Positions 17,130 to 26,504 of a stretch of DNA of 62,034 bases are shown piece by piece. The number at the start of each line of letters is the position of its first letter. Position 1 is the first letter of the stretch. The position numbers and the translations under genes were made by a program. This DNA comes from an uncultured Fenollaria sp. (GTDB lineage Bacteria; Bacillota; Clostridia; Tissierellales; Peptoniphilaceae). The stretch lies in the NCBI RefSeq assembly GCF_946221515.1, contig NZ_CAMJVK010000004.1:1-62034 (forward strand), given 5' to 3'. The notes beneath the pieces are model-generated. The model worked only from the letters and a program-made list of their open reading frames with translations. It ran no database searches and was not told where the DNA came from.

Positions 17130-19022
17130 ATGCAAAGAAGAGAAAAAACATATATTAGAGGCACGTTTGATGCAGTCGTAGTCGGCGCTGGACACGCTGG
17201 ATGTGAGGCGGCACTAGCACTTGCCCGCCTTGGCAAGAAAACTTCTGTCATCACCATCAGCCTCGACGCAATCGCTGCGATGAGCTGCAATCCTAACATT
17301 GGCGGCACTGGCAAGGGTCACCTCGTTCGTGAGATCGACGCGCTTGGCGGCGAGATGGCGAAAAACATCGACAAAACCTACATTCAGTCGCGTATGCTGA
17401 ATACCTCAAAAGGCCCAGCCGTGCACTCTTTGCGCGTTCAGGCCGATAAGCAGGCCTACCACCGCGAGATGAAGAAGACGCTTGAACAGGAGCCGAACCT
17501 TACTATAATCCAAGGCGAAGTGGACGAAGTCATTTTTGATGATAATGGCAGAGCCACTGGCGTCCGCATGACTACAGGCGCTGTACTTGAGGCGAAGGCA
17601 GTTATCTTGGCGACAGGCACTTACCTTAAAGGAAGAATATTTGAGGGCGAGCTAAATTATGAGTCGGGCCCCGACGGCCGCTTCCCTGCTCGCTATCTAT
17701 CGGCATCTTTAAATGAAAATGGTATAGATTTACGTAGAATGAAGACTGGAACACCAGCTAGAGTTCATAGGCGCAGCATTGACACGTCAAAGATGGCTGT
17801 ACAAGAGGGCGACAAGACAATAGTCCCCTTCTCGTTTATGAATGAGGCGGACGCCATTCGCAAGGATCAAGAGGTTTGCTACCTAACATACACTACCAAG
17901 CCAATGCACGAATACATTTTGGCGCACATGGATCGTTCGGCGAGGACGCTTGGCGACATAACTGGCGAAGGACCGCGCTATTGCCCAAGTATAGAGGATA
18001 AGGTTTTGCGTTTTAAGGACAAGGATCAGCACCAAGTTTTCATTGAGCCAGAGGGCACGGACACTGATGAAATGTACATCCAAGGCGTTTCGACGGCGCT
18101 GCCTGAGGAGATGCAAGTTGAGATGTATAGGATGATTGAGGGGCTTGAGCACTCCGAGATTATGAGGAGCGCCTACGCGATAGAGTATGACGCGATCGAC
18201 CCCACTTCCCTAAAGCTTAGCCTTGAGTCCAAAAAGCATGAGAATTTATTTTTCGCAGGCCAAATCAATGGTTCATCGGGCTATGAGGAAGCTGCCGCAC
18301 AAGGCATCATGGCGGGCATCAACTGCTACCTAAAGCTTGAGGGCAAGGATCCCTTCATTATCAAGCGCAGCGAGGGCTACATCGGCGTTTTGATCGACGA
18401 CCTCGTTACGAAAGGCACAAACGAGCCGTATCGTATGATGACGAGCCGCTGTGAATATAGATTAAGTCTTCGTCAGGACAACGCTGATATGAGGCTCACT
18501 GACTATGCTTATAGGATTGGTCTTGCGAGCGAAGAGCGTTATAATAGGATGCTTGAGAAGAAAAATCGCATCGAGGGCGAGCTTGAAAAAATGAGAGCGA
18601 AGTCCATTGGCCCCAAAGAAGAGACAAACGCCTACCTTGAAAGTCTTGGAACGACAGCGCTTAAGACAGCAGTCACACTTGAGGAGCTTTTACGCCGCCC
18701 AGAGATACATTATAGCGACCTCGCTAAGTTTATGGATTTATCAATGGATAAGCCCGACGAAATACTTGAGCTAGAAACAATTGTCAAGTACGACGGCTAC
18801 ATCAAGAAGCAAAATAAAGAGATAGAGAACTTTTTAAAGATGGAGGAACGCTCCTTAAGGGACTTTGATTATAGCTTAGTTAAGGGCCTAAAGACCGAAG
18901 CGAAGGAAAAGCTCGAAAAGTTTAGACCGTCAAACCTTGGCCAAGCCTCGAGAATCAGCGGCGTTACCCCAGCCGACATAAACAACATCATTATATATAT
19001 GGAAGTAAATAAACGCAAATGA
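17130..19022 (+). CDS. mnmG: tRNA uridine-5-carboxymethylaminomethyl modification enzyme MnmG
   Basis: The FAD- and NADH-dependent partner of MnmE. The 630-residue protein has the FAD-binding GAGHAGCEAA near residue 14, the CNPNIGGTGKGH segment and the conserved C-terminal region (SRISGVTPADI). It overlaps the following phosphoesterase gene by 4 nt. Confidence 0.97.
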   Translation: MQRREKTYIRGTFDAVVVGAGHAGCEAALALARLGKKTSVITISLDAIAAMSCNPNIGGTGKGHLVREIDALGGEMAKNIDKTYIQSRMLNTSKGPAVHSLRVQADKQAYHREMKKTLEQEPNLTIIQGEVDEVIFDDNGRATGVRMTTGAVLEAKAVILATGTYLKGRIFEGELNYESGPDGRFPARYLSASLNENGIDLRRMKTGTPARVHRRSIDTSKMAVQEGDKTIVPFSFMNEADAIRKDQEVCYLTYTTKPMHEYILAHMDRSARTLGDITGEGPRYCPSIEDKVLRFKDKDQHQVFIEPEGTDTDEMYIQGVSTALPEEMQVEMYRMIEGLEHSEIMRSAYAIEYDAIDPTSLKLSLESKKHENLFFAGQINGSSGYEEAAAQGIMAGINCYLKLEGKDPFIIKRSEGYIGVLIDDLVTKGTNEPYRMMTSRCEYRLSLRQDNADMRLTDYAYRIGLASEERYNRMLEKKNRIEGELEKMRAKSIGPKEETNAYLESLGTTALKTAVTLEELLRRPEIHYSDLAKFMDLSMDKPDEILELETIVKYDGYIKKQNKEIENFLKMEERSLRDFDYSLVKGLKTEAKEKLEKFRPSNLGQASRISGVTPADINNIIIYMEVNKRK

Positions 19023-19816
19023 TTTACGTGATTATAGCAACCCTCTTGCTAATGGCAGCCCTGCTCACTATGTGGAAGAAAAAATTAGTGGTCGCTGAAT
19101 ACACCGTAAAAGCGCCCATGGATATGGATCTCCTTATATTATCGGATTTGCACTCGATGGACTTCGGCGAAAGACAAAGAGAGCTACTTGATTTAGTGGA
19201 TGTACTTCCCTTTGACGCGATACTAATGCCGGGCGATATCTTCGACGATAAAGTTGATGATACTAAAGGCTATGAGTTTGTGGAAGGAATTAAAAAATAC
19301 AAGTGCTACTACATCCTAGGCAATAACGAGATCATCTCCGGCAAGGCAGAGCTGCACATGAATAAGCTCGCGTCTATGGGCATCACAGTCTTGGATGATG
19401 GCAAGGCCATTTACAAAGCTGACGATAAACAGGTGGAAATTTGGGGCTTTAGAGACAGGCACCCTTGGCGAATGAAGGATTACGCCGCGCATGTGGCTAA
19501 GAGGCTCGATGCGGATACGGATTTTAATGATTATCGCATCGTTCTCTCGCACAAGCCACTTACGAAGGATCAGTTTAAGGACATAAATGCAGATTTGATT
19601 ATCGCGGGCCATGCGCATGGCGGTCAATGGCGCCTACCTCCTATAAATAACGGAGTTTTTGCGCCGAACCAAGGAATATTTCCAAAGTATGCTGGCGGCG
19701 TATATGAGGCGAACGGCAGATGCGAAGTCGTTTCGAGAGGCCTCGCGCGCGGACTAAAGCTCGTGCCGCGGCTAAACAACCCGCCCGAGATAGTTTTACT
19801 ACACTTAAGAAAATAA
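19019..19816 (+). CDS. Membrane-anchored metallophosphoesterase, YkuE/YaeI-like
   Basis: A 265-residue calcineurin-like phosphoesterase with one N-terminal membrane span (residues 2-17). Metal-binding motifs in order: SDLHS, PGDIFDD, GNNE, SHKP and GHAHGGQWRLP. The third motif is normally GNH[DE]; here the catalytic His is Asn. The C-terminal GHxHGGQ and the following region match the YkuE/YaeI group, in which UDP-2,3-diacylglucosamine hydrolysis has been reported for a member; the substrate here is unknown. It is coupled to mnmG by ATGA, and a parS site begins directly after the stop. Confidence 0.85.
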   Translation: MIYVIIATLLLMAALLTMWKKKLVVAEYTVKAPMDMDLLILSDLHSMDFGERQRELLDLVDVLPFDAILMPGDIFDDKVDDTKGYEFVEGIKKYKCYYILGNNEIISGKAELHMNKLASMGITVLDDGKAIYKADDKQVEIWGFRDRHPWRMKDYAAHVAKRLDADTDFNDYRIVLSHKPLTKDQFKDINADLIIAGHAHGGQWRLPPINNGVFAPNQGIFPKYAGGVYEANGRCEVVSRGLARGLKLVPRLNNPPEIVLLHLRK

Positions 19817-19832
19817 TGTTCCACGTGGAACA
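19817..19832. promoter_or_regulatory. parS site 1
   Basis: The perfect 16-bp palindrome TGTTCCACGTGGAACA matches the ParB-binding consensus of Firmicutes. It lies between the phosphoesterase stop codon and rsmG. An identical copy is at 21764-21779. Confidence 0.92.
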
Positions 19833-19847
19833 TTTGAAAGGATAGAT

Positions 19848-20549
19848 ATGCTTAAAGATTATTTGAATGAAATAAATATAAACGCTACGGATAAGCAAAT
19901 AGCTGAGCTTGAGCGCTTCAAGGACTTGCTTGTGGAGAAAAATAAGGTCATGAACCTAACTGGCATCACCGAGTCAGACGAGGTCGACAGGCTCCACTTC
20001 ACCGACAGCGCCTACCCTCTTACTCTACCTGAGCTAAAAAATGCGAAGAAGATAATAGACGTTGGTACAGGCGCCGGCTTCCCTGGCGTAGTTCTGAAGA
20101 TACTCGCTCCAGAAAAAGAAATTTTACTCAACGATAGTTTATTGAAGAGATTAAAATTTCTGGACGAAGTAATTATGGATTTGGATTTAAAGGAGATAGA
20201 GACAGTTCACGCAAGAAGCGAAGACCTTGCTCATGTTAATAGTCATAGAGAAGCCTACGACGTAGCCATCTCAAGAGCAGTCGCTCGCCTAGCCACACTT
20301 ACAGAGTATATGCTCGGCTTCGTGAAAGTCGGCGGATTTATGCTTTCGATGAAGTCTGGCGATATAGATGAAGAAGCAGCCGAAGCAAAAAAAGCTATTG
20401 CAGCAATGGGTGGAGAAATAGTGGATATTCACAAGTATAGACTGTTTGATGAGTTTGATAGGTCGATAGTGATTATTAAAAAGATAAAAAATACACCTAA
20501 TAAGTATCCACGCGGAAAGAATTTGGCAAAGAGCTCCCCTTTAATATAA
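19848..20549 (+). CDS. rsmG: 16S rRNA (guanine527-N7)-methyltransferase
   Basis: A SAM-dependent methyltransferase of the GidB family that methylates G527 of 16S rRNA; loss gives low-level streptomycin resistance in other bacteria. The 233 residues carry DVGTGAGFPG (motif I, near residue 71) and the conserved SRAVARL. It lies in the usual mnmE-mnmG-rsmG-parA-parB order, interrupted by two extra genes. Confidence 0.95.
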   Translation: MLKDYLNEININATDKQIAELERFKDLLVEKNKVMNLTGITESDEVDRLHFTDSAYPLTLPELKNAKKIIDVGTGAGFPGVVLKILAPEKEILLNDSLLKRLKFLDEVIMDLDLKEIETVHARSEDLAHVNSHREAYDVAISRAVARLATLTEYMLGFVKVGGFMLSMKSGDIDEEAAEAKKAIAAMGGEIVDIHKYRLFDEFDRSIVIIKKIKNTPNKYPRGKNLAKSSPLI

Positions 20550-20567
20550 TAAGAATACCTTTTGTTT

Positions 20568-20598
20568 AGCGATGCTATTTATATAGTGTCGCTTTTTT
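20568..20598 (+). terminator. Terminator after rsmG
   Basis: An 11-bp stem with two G-T wobbles, TTAT loop and a T tract. Confidence 0.8.
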
Positions 20599-20759
20599 GT
20601 GCTTGTTACTATATAATAAGAAGAAAGATAGTATTCATTATTTTATAAATTTAGTAGACTTAGTATAAATAAAAAGAATATAAAAATCGTTTAGCAACTA
20701 CTTTAATTGGGTACAATATTAAAAATAATAAATAGCAAATATATATGGGAGGATTTGTT

Positions 20760-21710
20760 ATGAAAAAGAAATTTTACATATTGCTTGCATTTTGTTTATT
20801 GATGACTTTTAGCGTCGGATGTGCTCAAATAACTATTAAAAGAGGCGACATAGACACAGGCTTTACTAAAAGTGATTACAGTAAGTTTCAGAATAAAAAG
20901 TCAGTTACGCTTAAGTTCGATTTAGACAAGAATACAAAGTATGATTTAGAAATTAGCAATGATTGTGGTAATGTAGAGCTGCTTCCATCAAGCTCAGATC
21001 AACTTGAAGTCTATGGTGAAGTACATTATACTGACAAAAAAGATATATCAGAAGACTATGAATTTATAAAATGCCATGTGGATGATAAACTTGCAAGTAT
21101 CAAAGCAAATCGTGAAAAATACAAAACTAATGACTTTATTGTCAATTTAAAAGTTTTAGTGCCTGAGCAAGAATTTGCAAAAGTTAATATAAATACAAGT
21201 AACGATGAGCTTGTAATTAACTCTGTCAAATGCGAAGAATTTTACTTAGAGTCAAGAAATGCCGAATTAAAAATGAATGATTCTAAGATTGCTAATTCTG
21301 AGATTAGTACAAGTAATGGCACGGTTGAGATTAAAGATTCAAATTTTACTGACATAGTTATAAATACATCAAACGCAGAGATTGCTTTAAATAACACAGA
21401 ATTCGTTAATTTAGAAGGCAATACAAGCAACGGCTCTATAGAAGTAAATGATGTTTCTAACATTGCTGAAAAAATGATTTTGACTAATAGTAATGGCCCA
21501 ATAAATATTGATTTATCAAGCGTAGAGAATGATATAAAGCTAAACTTATTAGGTCTTGACAGTATTAATTGCAAAGCTAATATTAATGAGAGCAAATATA
21601 AACTTGATGAAGCAAGTGGTGAATTAAGTAAAATTGAAGCTAATAATGATTCTGAGCACACGCTAATTGGTGAAATAGAGACTAGTAATGGAGATATTAC
21701 TATAAAGTAG
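20760..21710 (+). CDS. Lipoprotein with DUF4097-like beta-repeat domain
   Basis: A start at 20760 is preferred over 20745 because GGGAGG (20747-20752) must lie upstream of it; this gives 316 residues. A lipoprotein signal peptide ends in SVGC. The mature part contains about six copies of a short unit centred on TSN or TSNG (for example INTSND, ISTSNG, IETSNG), each followed by an alternating hydrophobic strand, as in DUF4097 beta-helical putative adhesin domains. Function is unknown. It is inserted between rsmG and parA, which are normally adjacent or close, and has its own terminators on both sides. Confidence 0.8.
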   Translation: MKKKFYILLAFCLLMTFSVGCAQITIKRGDIDTGFTKSDYSKFQNKKSVTLKFDLDKNTKYDLEISNDCGNVELLPSSSDQLEVYGEVHYTDKKDISEDYEFIKCHVDDKLASIKANREKYKTNDFIVNLKVLVPEQEFAKVNINTSNDELVINSVKCEEFYLESRNAELKMNDSKIANSEISTSNGTVEIKDSNFTDIVINTSNAEIALNNTEFVNLEGNTSNGSIEVNDVSNIAEKMILTNSNGPINIDLSSVENDIKLNLLGLDSINCKANINESKYKLDEASGELSKIEANNDSEHTLIGEIETSNGDITIK

Positions 21711-21727
21711 TTAAATATGTGTAAATT

Positions 21728-21749
21728 GAGACCTGCGGGTCTCTTTTTT
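21728..21749 (+). terminator. Terminator after lipoprotein gene
   Basis: GAGACC/GGTCTC stem with TGCG loop and six T residues. Confidence 0.8.
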
Positions 21750-21763
21750 GTGGCTCAGTAAAA

Positions 21764-21779
21764 TGTTCCACGTGGAACA
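21764..21779. promoter_or_regulatory. parS site 2
   Basis: Identical 16-bp palindrome to parS site 1, 272 bp upstream of parA. Confidence 0.92.
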
Positions 21780-21853
21780 TTCCTATTAAATTAAACTCAC
21801 ATAAATTAAACTCACAAATTAACAAGGGCAAGATCAATTCGCCAACTAAGTAG

Positions 21854-21993
21854 GACAAGTTCAATTCGTCGGAAAAATTTATGCATAGGACGAAGATAAG
21901 CACGAGTTCACAGCGAAATAGTACAAGTAGTACATTGGAGCTGTGACGAGGGCGTTCGAGTTCTAGGCGAAATTTTTACAGAATTGACTTGTC
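21854..21993 (-). repeat. Type B structured repeat, copy 4 (minus orientation)
   Basis: A 140-nt element closed by a long stem (GACAAGTTCAATTC pairs with GAATTGACTTGTC). Read on the minus strand it holds AAATTTCGCCTAGAACTCG and CATAAATTTTTCC, matching copy 3 at 59052-59239, and an apical GTAC-rich hairpin. The variable stems differ from the other copies but remain paired. It fills most of the gap upstream of parA. Confidence 0.75.
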
Positions 21994-22050
21994 AAAACCA
22001 CTATTGATATTTCTTCACAAATGTGGTAATATTAACTTAGAGGTGATTTC

Positions 22051-22821
22051 ATGTCCAAAACTATTGTCATATTTAATCAAAAAGGCGGCGTCGGCAAAAC
22101 AACGACAGCCATCAACCTAAGCTATGCGCTTGCAAAGCTTGGTCAGAGGGTCTTGTGCGTCGATATGGATGCTCAGTCAAACCTATCGAGTGGTCTTCTT
22201 GAGGACTACAGCGAGCAGGCTTCGTCCACATACACGCTACTTACCGACGATACCAAAGACATCAGATCACTAATTAAGCCGACTAAGCTAGATAAGCTCC
22301 ACGTCATCGACTCATCGACTGACATCGCGGGCCTTGAGATAGAGCTTGCACAAAAAGGCGATTGGAAAGAGATCTTAAAGCGCCGTTTGGACGAGATCAA
22401 GGGTGATTATGACTTCATCTTCATCGACTCGCCTCCGTCACTTGGCATCCTTTCAATCATGAGCCTTGCAGCCGCAAACTCAGTCATCATCCCGATACAG
22501 GCCGAGTACTACGCACTTGAAGGCGTTTCGAAACTCATTAGGACCATAGAGCTAGTCAAAGAAAATTACAATCAGGCCCTTACAATCGAAGGCGTTCTGA
22601 TCACCATGTTTGACGCGAGAAACAATCTTCACACCGAAGTCTTCTCCGAAGTTCAAAACTTCTTTGGCGCGAAGCTCTACACAGCGGTCATTAACCGCAA
22701 CATACGTCTTGCAGAGGCGCCCAGCTACTCCATGAGCATATTCGAGTACGACAAAGCCTCGAAAGGAGCCGAAAATTACATGAATCTAGCCGAAGAATTT
22801 TTACAAAAGCAAGGAAGGTGA
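22051..22821 (+). CDS. parA: Chromosome-partitioning ATPase ParA (Soj)
   Basis: A 256-residue ParA/MinD-type ATPase with the deviant Walker A KGGVGKTT at residues 11-18 and DSPPSLG in the Walker B region. It works with ParB-parS to segregate origins and, in Firmicutes, modulates DnaA. parB follows after 4 nt and two parS sites lie within 2.3 kb upstream. Confidence 0.97.
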   Translation: MSKTIVIFNQKGGVGKTTTAINLSYALAKLGQRVLCVDMDAQSNLSSGLLEDYSEQASSTYTLLTDDTKDIRSLIKPTKLDKLHVIDSSTDIAGLEIELAQKGDWKEILKRRLDEIKGDYDFIFIDSPPSLGILSIMSLAAANSVIIPIQAEYYALEGVSKLIRTIELVKENYNQALTIEGVLITMFDARNNLHTEVFSEVQNFFGAKLYTAVINRNIRLAEAPSYSMSIFEYDKASKGAENYMNLAEEFLQKQGR

Positions 22822-22825
22822 TTAT

Positions 22826-23662
22826 ATGGCGAAGAAACTTGGCAAGGGCCTAGGCAGCCTCCTAGGCGTTGAAAGCATCACAGAAATCACAGAAAAGTCC
22901 AAAAACGAGCTCATGGATTTGGAAATGGCAATGGTCGTGCCAACAGAAGCACAGCCGCGTCAGTCCTTTAAGGAAGATACCATCAAAGAGCTAGCAGAGT
23001 CCATAGAGAAGAACGGCCTACTTCAGCCAATAGTAGTTAGGCCAATGGATGGAGGCAAATATCAAATCATAGCCGGTGAAAGACGTTACAGAGCCTTTAA
23101 GAAGCTTGGCAGGACCATGATCCCAGCCATCGTTAGAGACTATGAAGACGAAGAAGTTGACAAGCTTCAACTCGTTGAAAACGTTCAAAGAGAGGACTTA
23201 AACCCTTACGACGAAGCCATTGCTTATTTAAAATTAAAGGAAAAATACGGACTAAAGCAAGATGATATCGCCAAAGCAGTTGGCAAATCACGCCCATATA
23301 TCTCGAACATGACAAGACTATTATCCCTAGAAGACGAGATACTTGAAATGCTTAAGAATGGCGAGATCACCGTATCACACGCAAAACTTATATTGTCAGT
23401 AGATACAAAAGAAGAGCGCTTAAAACTTGCTCATAAAATAAAAGACGCAGGCCTAACAGTTAGGCACACAGAGGAAAGAACACGTAAGCCAAAGAAGGCA
23501 AAGCCGGAAGACATCTACATCAAAGACATCCGCGAGAGACTTGAGGAATTTTTATCAACAAAAGTTTCCATCAAGCACACAAAGCGCGGCGGCTCCATCA
23601 CCATCGATTATTACACAGACGACGACCTAACAAGGCTTACAGACTTAATCACGGAGGATTAG
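22826..23662 (+). CDS. parB: ParB/Spo0J chromosome-partitioning protein
   Basis: A 278-residue CTPase/DNA-binding clamp that loads at parS. It has the N-terminal ParB/Srx domain (AGERRYRAFKKLG arginine motif, ENVQREDLNPYDEA) and a helix-turn-helix (QDDIAKAVGKSRPYISNMTRLL region, about residues 149-172). The family's dimerisation domain is at the C terminus. The next gene begins immediately after the stop. Confidence 0.97.
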   Translation: MAKKLGKGLGSLLGVESITEITEKSKNELMDLEMAMVVPTEAQPRQSFKEDTIKELAESIEKNGLLQPIVVRPMDGGKYQIIAGERRYRAFKKLGRTMIPAIVRDYEDEEVDKLQLVENVQREDLNPYDEAIAYLKLKEKYGLKQDDIAKAVGKSRPYISNMTRLLSLEDEILEMLKNGEITVSHAKLILSVDTKEERLKLAHKIKDAGLTVRHTEERTRKPKKAKPEDIYIKDIRERLEEFLSTKVSIKHTKRGGSITIDYYTDDDLTRLTDLITED

Positions 23663-23663
23663 T

Positions 23664-24557
23664 ATGGATCTACACGTATACATCGTCGACGCCTTCGCAA
23701 CATGCCGCTTCGGCGGAACACCCATCGGCGTAGTTGCCGACGCAGAAGGCCTCAAAGAAGAAGACTACCAAATCATCGCAAACGAGCTCAGAGCCGGCCT
23801 TACAGCCTTTGCAGAGCCAGTAGACCAAGACGTTTTCAGAACCAGATACTTCACGAGCAAAACCGAACTCGAAGGCTCCGGACAAGGCTCACTTGCATTA
23901 TTTTACGTGCTTACAAACCTTGGTTATATCAAAGCCATTGAGAATGGTGTAAAGCTCGTCTACGAAGTGAACAAAAATTCAAAGAAGAAAGTCTACATCT
24001 ATTACAAAGACTACAAGATAGAGAATTTGGAGATAGAGGTCAGCCGTCCAGAAATTGTCAATAGCTCGCCCGACATCACAAATATGCTCAGCGCCATGAG
24101 CCTTTCAACAGCCGATATCGGCATTGCGAATGGCCTTGACGCGAGGGCCATGGTAGTCGAAGCGGAAGAAAAGACACTTATCGTACCAATTAAGACAAGA
24201 CAGGCACTTTATGGCTACACAATAGATGAATTTAAGTTCAAAGATGCAGCCAAGACCATAGGCGTGGACAACGTTCACCTGTTTAATGAAGCCGAAGATG
24301 GTTTTTACTACGTAAGGAATTACACAAAAGACCTCGCTTTTGAAGAGGATAGCTCCTCCGCATACGCTAATGCGGCGCTGCAATACTATTTGATAAAGAA
24401 CAAGCTAACGACAAAGCTCAAAGCCAAGATGCATCAAGGCGAGACCATGAATAGGCCGTCAAGAGTGCAAACGCGTTATCTTGAGGATAAGGATTCGGCG
24501 TTCATCACAGTAATGGGTACTGCACGTATTTCCTTAGACGGAATTCTAAACATTTAG
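23664..24557 (+). CDS. PhzF-family protein lacking catalytic residues
   Basis: A 297-residue protein of the PhzF/diaminopimelate-epimerase-like fold: VDAFATCRFGGTPIGVV at the N terminus and RYFTSKTELEGSG in the middle match the family. The catalytic Glu of the usual SETAF motif is replaced (AGLTAF), the CGHAT motif reads SGQGS, and the C-terminal GRxG site is not evident. It is probably not an isomerase of the usual kind and may be a binding protein. It starts one nucleotide after parB, so it is likely co-transcribed with the partition genes. Confidence 0.8.
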   Translation: MDLHVYIVDAFATCRFGGTPIGVVADAEGLKEEDYQIIANELRAGLTAFAEPVDQDVFRTRYFTSKTELEGSGQGSLALFYVLTNLGYIKAIENGVKLVYEVNKNSKKKVYIYYKDYKIENLEIEVSRPEIVNSSPDITNMLSAMSLSTADIGIANGLDARAMVVEAEEKTLIVPIKTRQALYGYTIDEFKFKDAAKTIGVDNVHLFNEAEDGFYYVRNYTKDLAFEEDSSSAYANAALQYYLIKNKLTTKLKAKMHQGETMNRPSRVQTRYLEDKDSAFITVMGTARISLDGILNI

Positions 24558-24560
24558 AAG

Positions 24561-24682
24561 ATTTCGCATTCAAATTTCGTCTGGAACTCGTTCGATTTTT
24601 TTCAATGCTCAGGTATGAACTATACATTCCGCTTGAAAAAAATCTCCACTTCGTCCCATACTAAAAATTTGCTCTGCGAAAT
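24561..24682 (+). repeat. Type B structured repeat, copy 1
   Basis: A 122-nt element starting 4 nt after the PhzF-like gene's stop. Outer stem ATTTCGCA...AAATTT pairs with AAATTT...TGCGAAAT. An inner stem ATTTTTTTCAA pairs with TTGAAAAAAAT around an apical TATG...CATT hairpin. Same layout as 36865-36987, 51814-52033, 59052-59239 and, inverted, 21854-21993. Confidence 0.8.
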
Positions 24683-24713
24683 CCAGGTTTGATCTAATCC
24701 GATATAAAAAAAG

Positions 24714-24863
24714 TGATTTTCACGAGCGCAGCATTCGGAAAAAACTGTTTTAATTTCTTTGCGAAGTGAGCCGGCCGCAAGACCATCTAGCTGAGCGAAG
24801 CGAACGAATATGGGCTTGCAGGTGAACAAGCTTAGAAATTATCAGTTTTTGTAGACCAGCAAG
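24714..24863 (+). repeat. Type I structured repeat, copy 1
   Basis: A 150-nt element beginning GATTTTCACGAGCGCAGC and ending GTAGACCAGCAAGCGA. Stem AAACTG...AATTTCT pairs with AGAAATTA.CAGTTT; an inner stem GCAAG pairs with CTTGC. Copies at 47214-47390 (inverted) and 56098-56312 show compensatory changes in both stems. The remaining 24864-25041 holds no gene. Confidence 0.8.
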
Positions 24864-25041
24864 CGAAGGAAAACACTTTTGATGTAAATAGATATAATAT
24901 TTGATTAGATCATATATATTAATCATATATATTAAAGGAAGATAACTTTTTACAAAAAACAAAATTATATACACAGTGGCTCAGCCATGATCGTGGCCCA
25001 GCCATTCCACAAACAAATACAAAATATCAAGGAGGAAAATT

Positions 25042-25683
25042 ATGTTAATCGAAAAATCACTAAGAGATTATTTAAAAGAAGTTAAATCAGACTCACCAGC
25101 ACCAGGCGGTGGCTCAGTTGCAGCCTATTCATCAGCACTAGGCGCATCACTAACAAACATGGTCATGGCTTTAACAGAAGGCAAAAAAGCCTTCGCAGAA
25201 CTATCCGAAGCAGACCAAAACACAATGAAAGACTACTCAGCAAAGCTAGTAGAAATCTCAGCCGAGCTAGAAGACATCGTTGACACAGACTCAACAGCGT
25301 TCAACGACGTAATCAAAGCACTTAAGATGCCAAAAGAAACAGACGAAGAAAAGAAAATCAGATCAGAAAAGATCCAAGAAGGATATAAAGTAGCACTTGA
25401 AATACCATTCAGATGTGCAGAATTAGGCCTAGAAGCTATGGAATTACAAAAGATCTTCGCACAAAACGGCAATATCAACGCAATCACAGACGTTGGAGTA
25501 GGCTGCCTACTATTACAAACAGGCGTTGAAGGCGCACTGCTAAACGTTACAATCAACCTAAAATCACTTAAAGACGAAGCCTTCAGAGCAGAAACAAAGA
25601 AAAAAGTCGACGACATGCTTGCCGCTTCCAAGAAATATAAGGAAGAAACACTTGGCATAGTATATGATAGATTGACTAAGTAG
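25042..25683 (+). CDS. fchA: Methenyltetrahydrofolate cyclohydrolase / formimino-THF cyclodeaminase family
   Basis: A 213-residue all-helical protein of the FTCD C-terminal family, which acts on methenyl- or formimino-tetrahydrofolate. The N-terminal DSPAPGGGSVAAYSSALGASL segment is diagnostic. It stands alone, so cyclohydrolase in one-carbon metabolism is more likely than histidine degradation. A strong GGAGG ribosome-binding site precedes it and a terminator follows (25750-25765). Confidence 0.9.
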   Translation: MLIEKSLRDYLKEVKSDSPAPGGGSVAAYSSALGASLTNMVMALTEGKKAFAELSEADQNTMKDYSAKLVEISAELEDIVDTDSTAFNDVIKALKMPKETDEEKKIRSEKIQEGYKVALEIPFRCAELGLEAMELQKIFAQNGNINAITDVGVGCLLLQTGVEGALLNVTINLKSLKDEAFRAETKKKVDDMLAASKKYKEETLGIVYDRLTK

Positions 25684-25729
25684 AGAAGTCTTCTTATTAT
25701 ATACTATATAAAAAACAACACAAATAAAT

Positions 25730-26466
25730 CAATTTTCAAGACGCTTCACACGAGGCGTCTTTTTCTTTGAGAATGGTCCTTGCCACTTCGTAGACATGTC
25801 CCTCACAAAAATCAGGTGGCCCTCTACAGAATGAGTATATCACTTAATCACAGGAAATGTCCCTCAGCCTGTCCCTCGCAAATGTCCCTCGCAAAAATCA
25901 GGTGGCCCTCTATAGAATGAGTATATAGCTAGCTCACAAAGAATTAGATAAAAAATGTCGCTCTAGGAGGCCTTCTACTTATAAAAAGTGGACCTCTACG
26001 AAATGAGCATATTACTAAATCATAGAAATTGTCCCTCAGGATGTCCCTCAGCTTGTCCCTCGCAAATGGCCTTCTACTTATAAATGCTGGCTCTCTATAA
26101 AATGAGCATATAGCTGAATCAGGAGAAAAACGACAATAAAATGTCGCTCTACTTAATCAAATGTCGCTCTACAGAAAAATGATGTCGCTCTACAGAATGG
26201 GTATATAACTAGCTTACATAAAATCAGATAAAAATGTCGCTCTAGAATGTCACTCTAGAAAATAAAATGTCGCTCGGGATGTCGCTCGGAAATTTGAGCC
26301 TATAAGCCAATTACAGAAAATTATATAAGAAAATTTATTGATTTAAATTTTCTTGCGCTTCAAAATGCTTTCGCATTTTAAATCTAAAAAAAATCTATTC
26401 AAATCAATTTTCAAGACGCTTCACACGAGGCGTCTTTTTTATTGGGTATGATGGTCCTCGCCACTT
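25730..26466. repeat. Degenerate ~92-bp tandem repeats between duplicated terminators
   Basis: A 40-bp block with a terminator (AGACGC ... GCGTCT plus T tract) occurs at 25730-25765 and again at 26403-26438, each followed by a related sequence ending GCCACTTCG. Between them, about five degenerate units repeat CTCTACAGAATGAGTATAT at roughly 90-bp spacing (25823, 25909, 25995, 26093, 26190), and TGTCCCTC or TGTCGCTC occurs about 16 times. No reading frame of any length is preserved, so this is not coding. Confidence 0.7.
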
Positions 26467-26504
26467 CGCACCCCATTCTCGCAAAACCACCCCACCCATA
26501 CACA

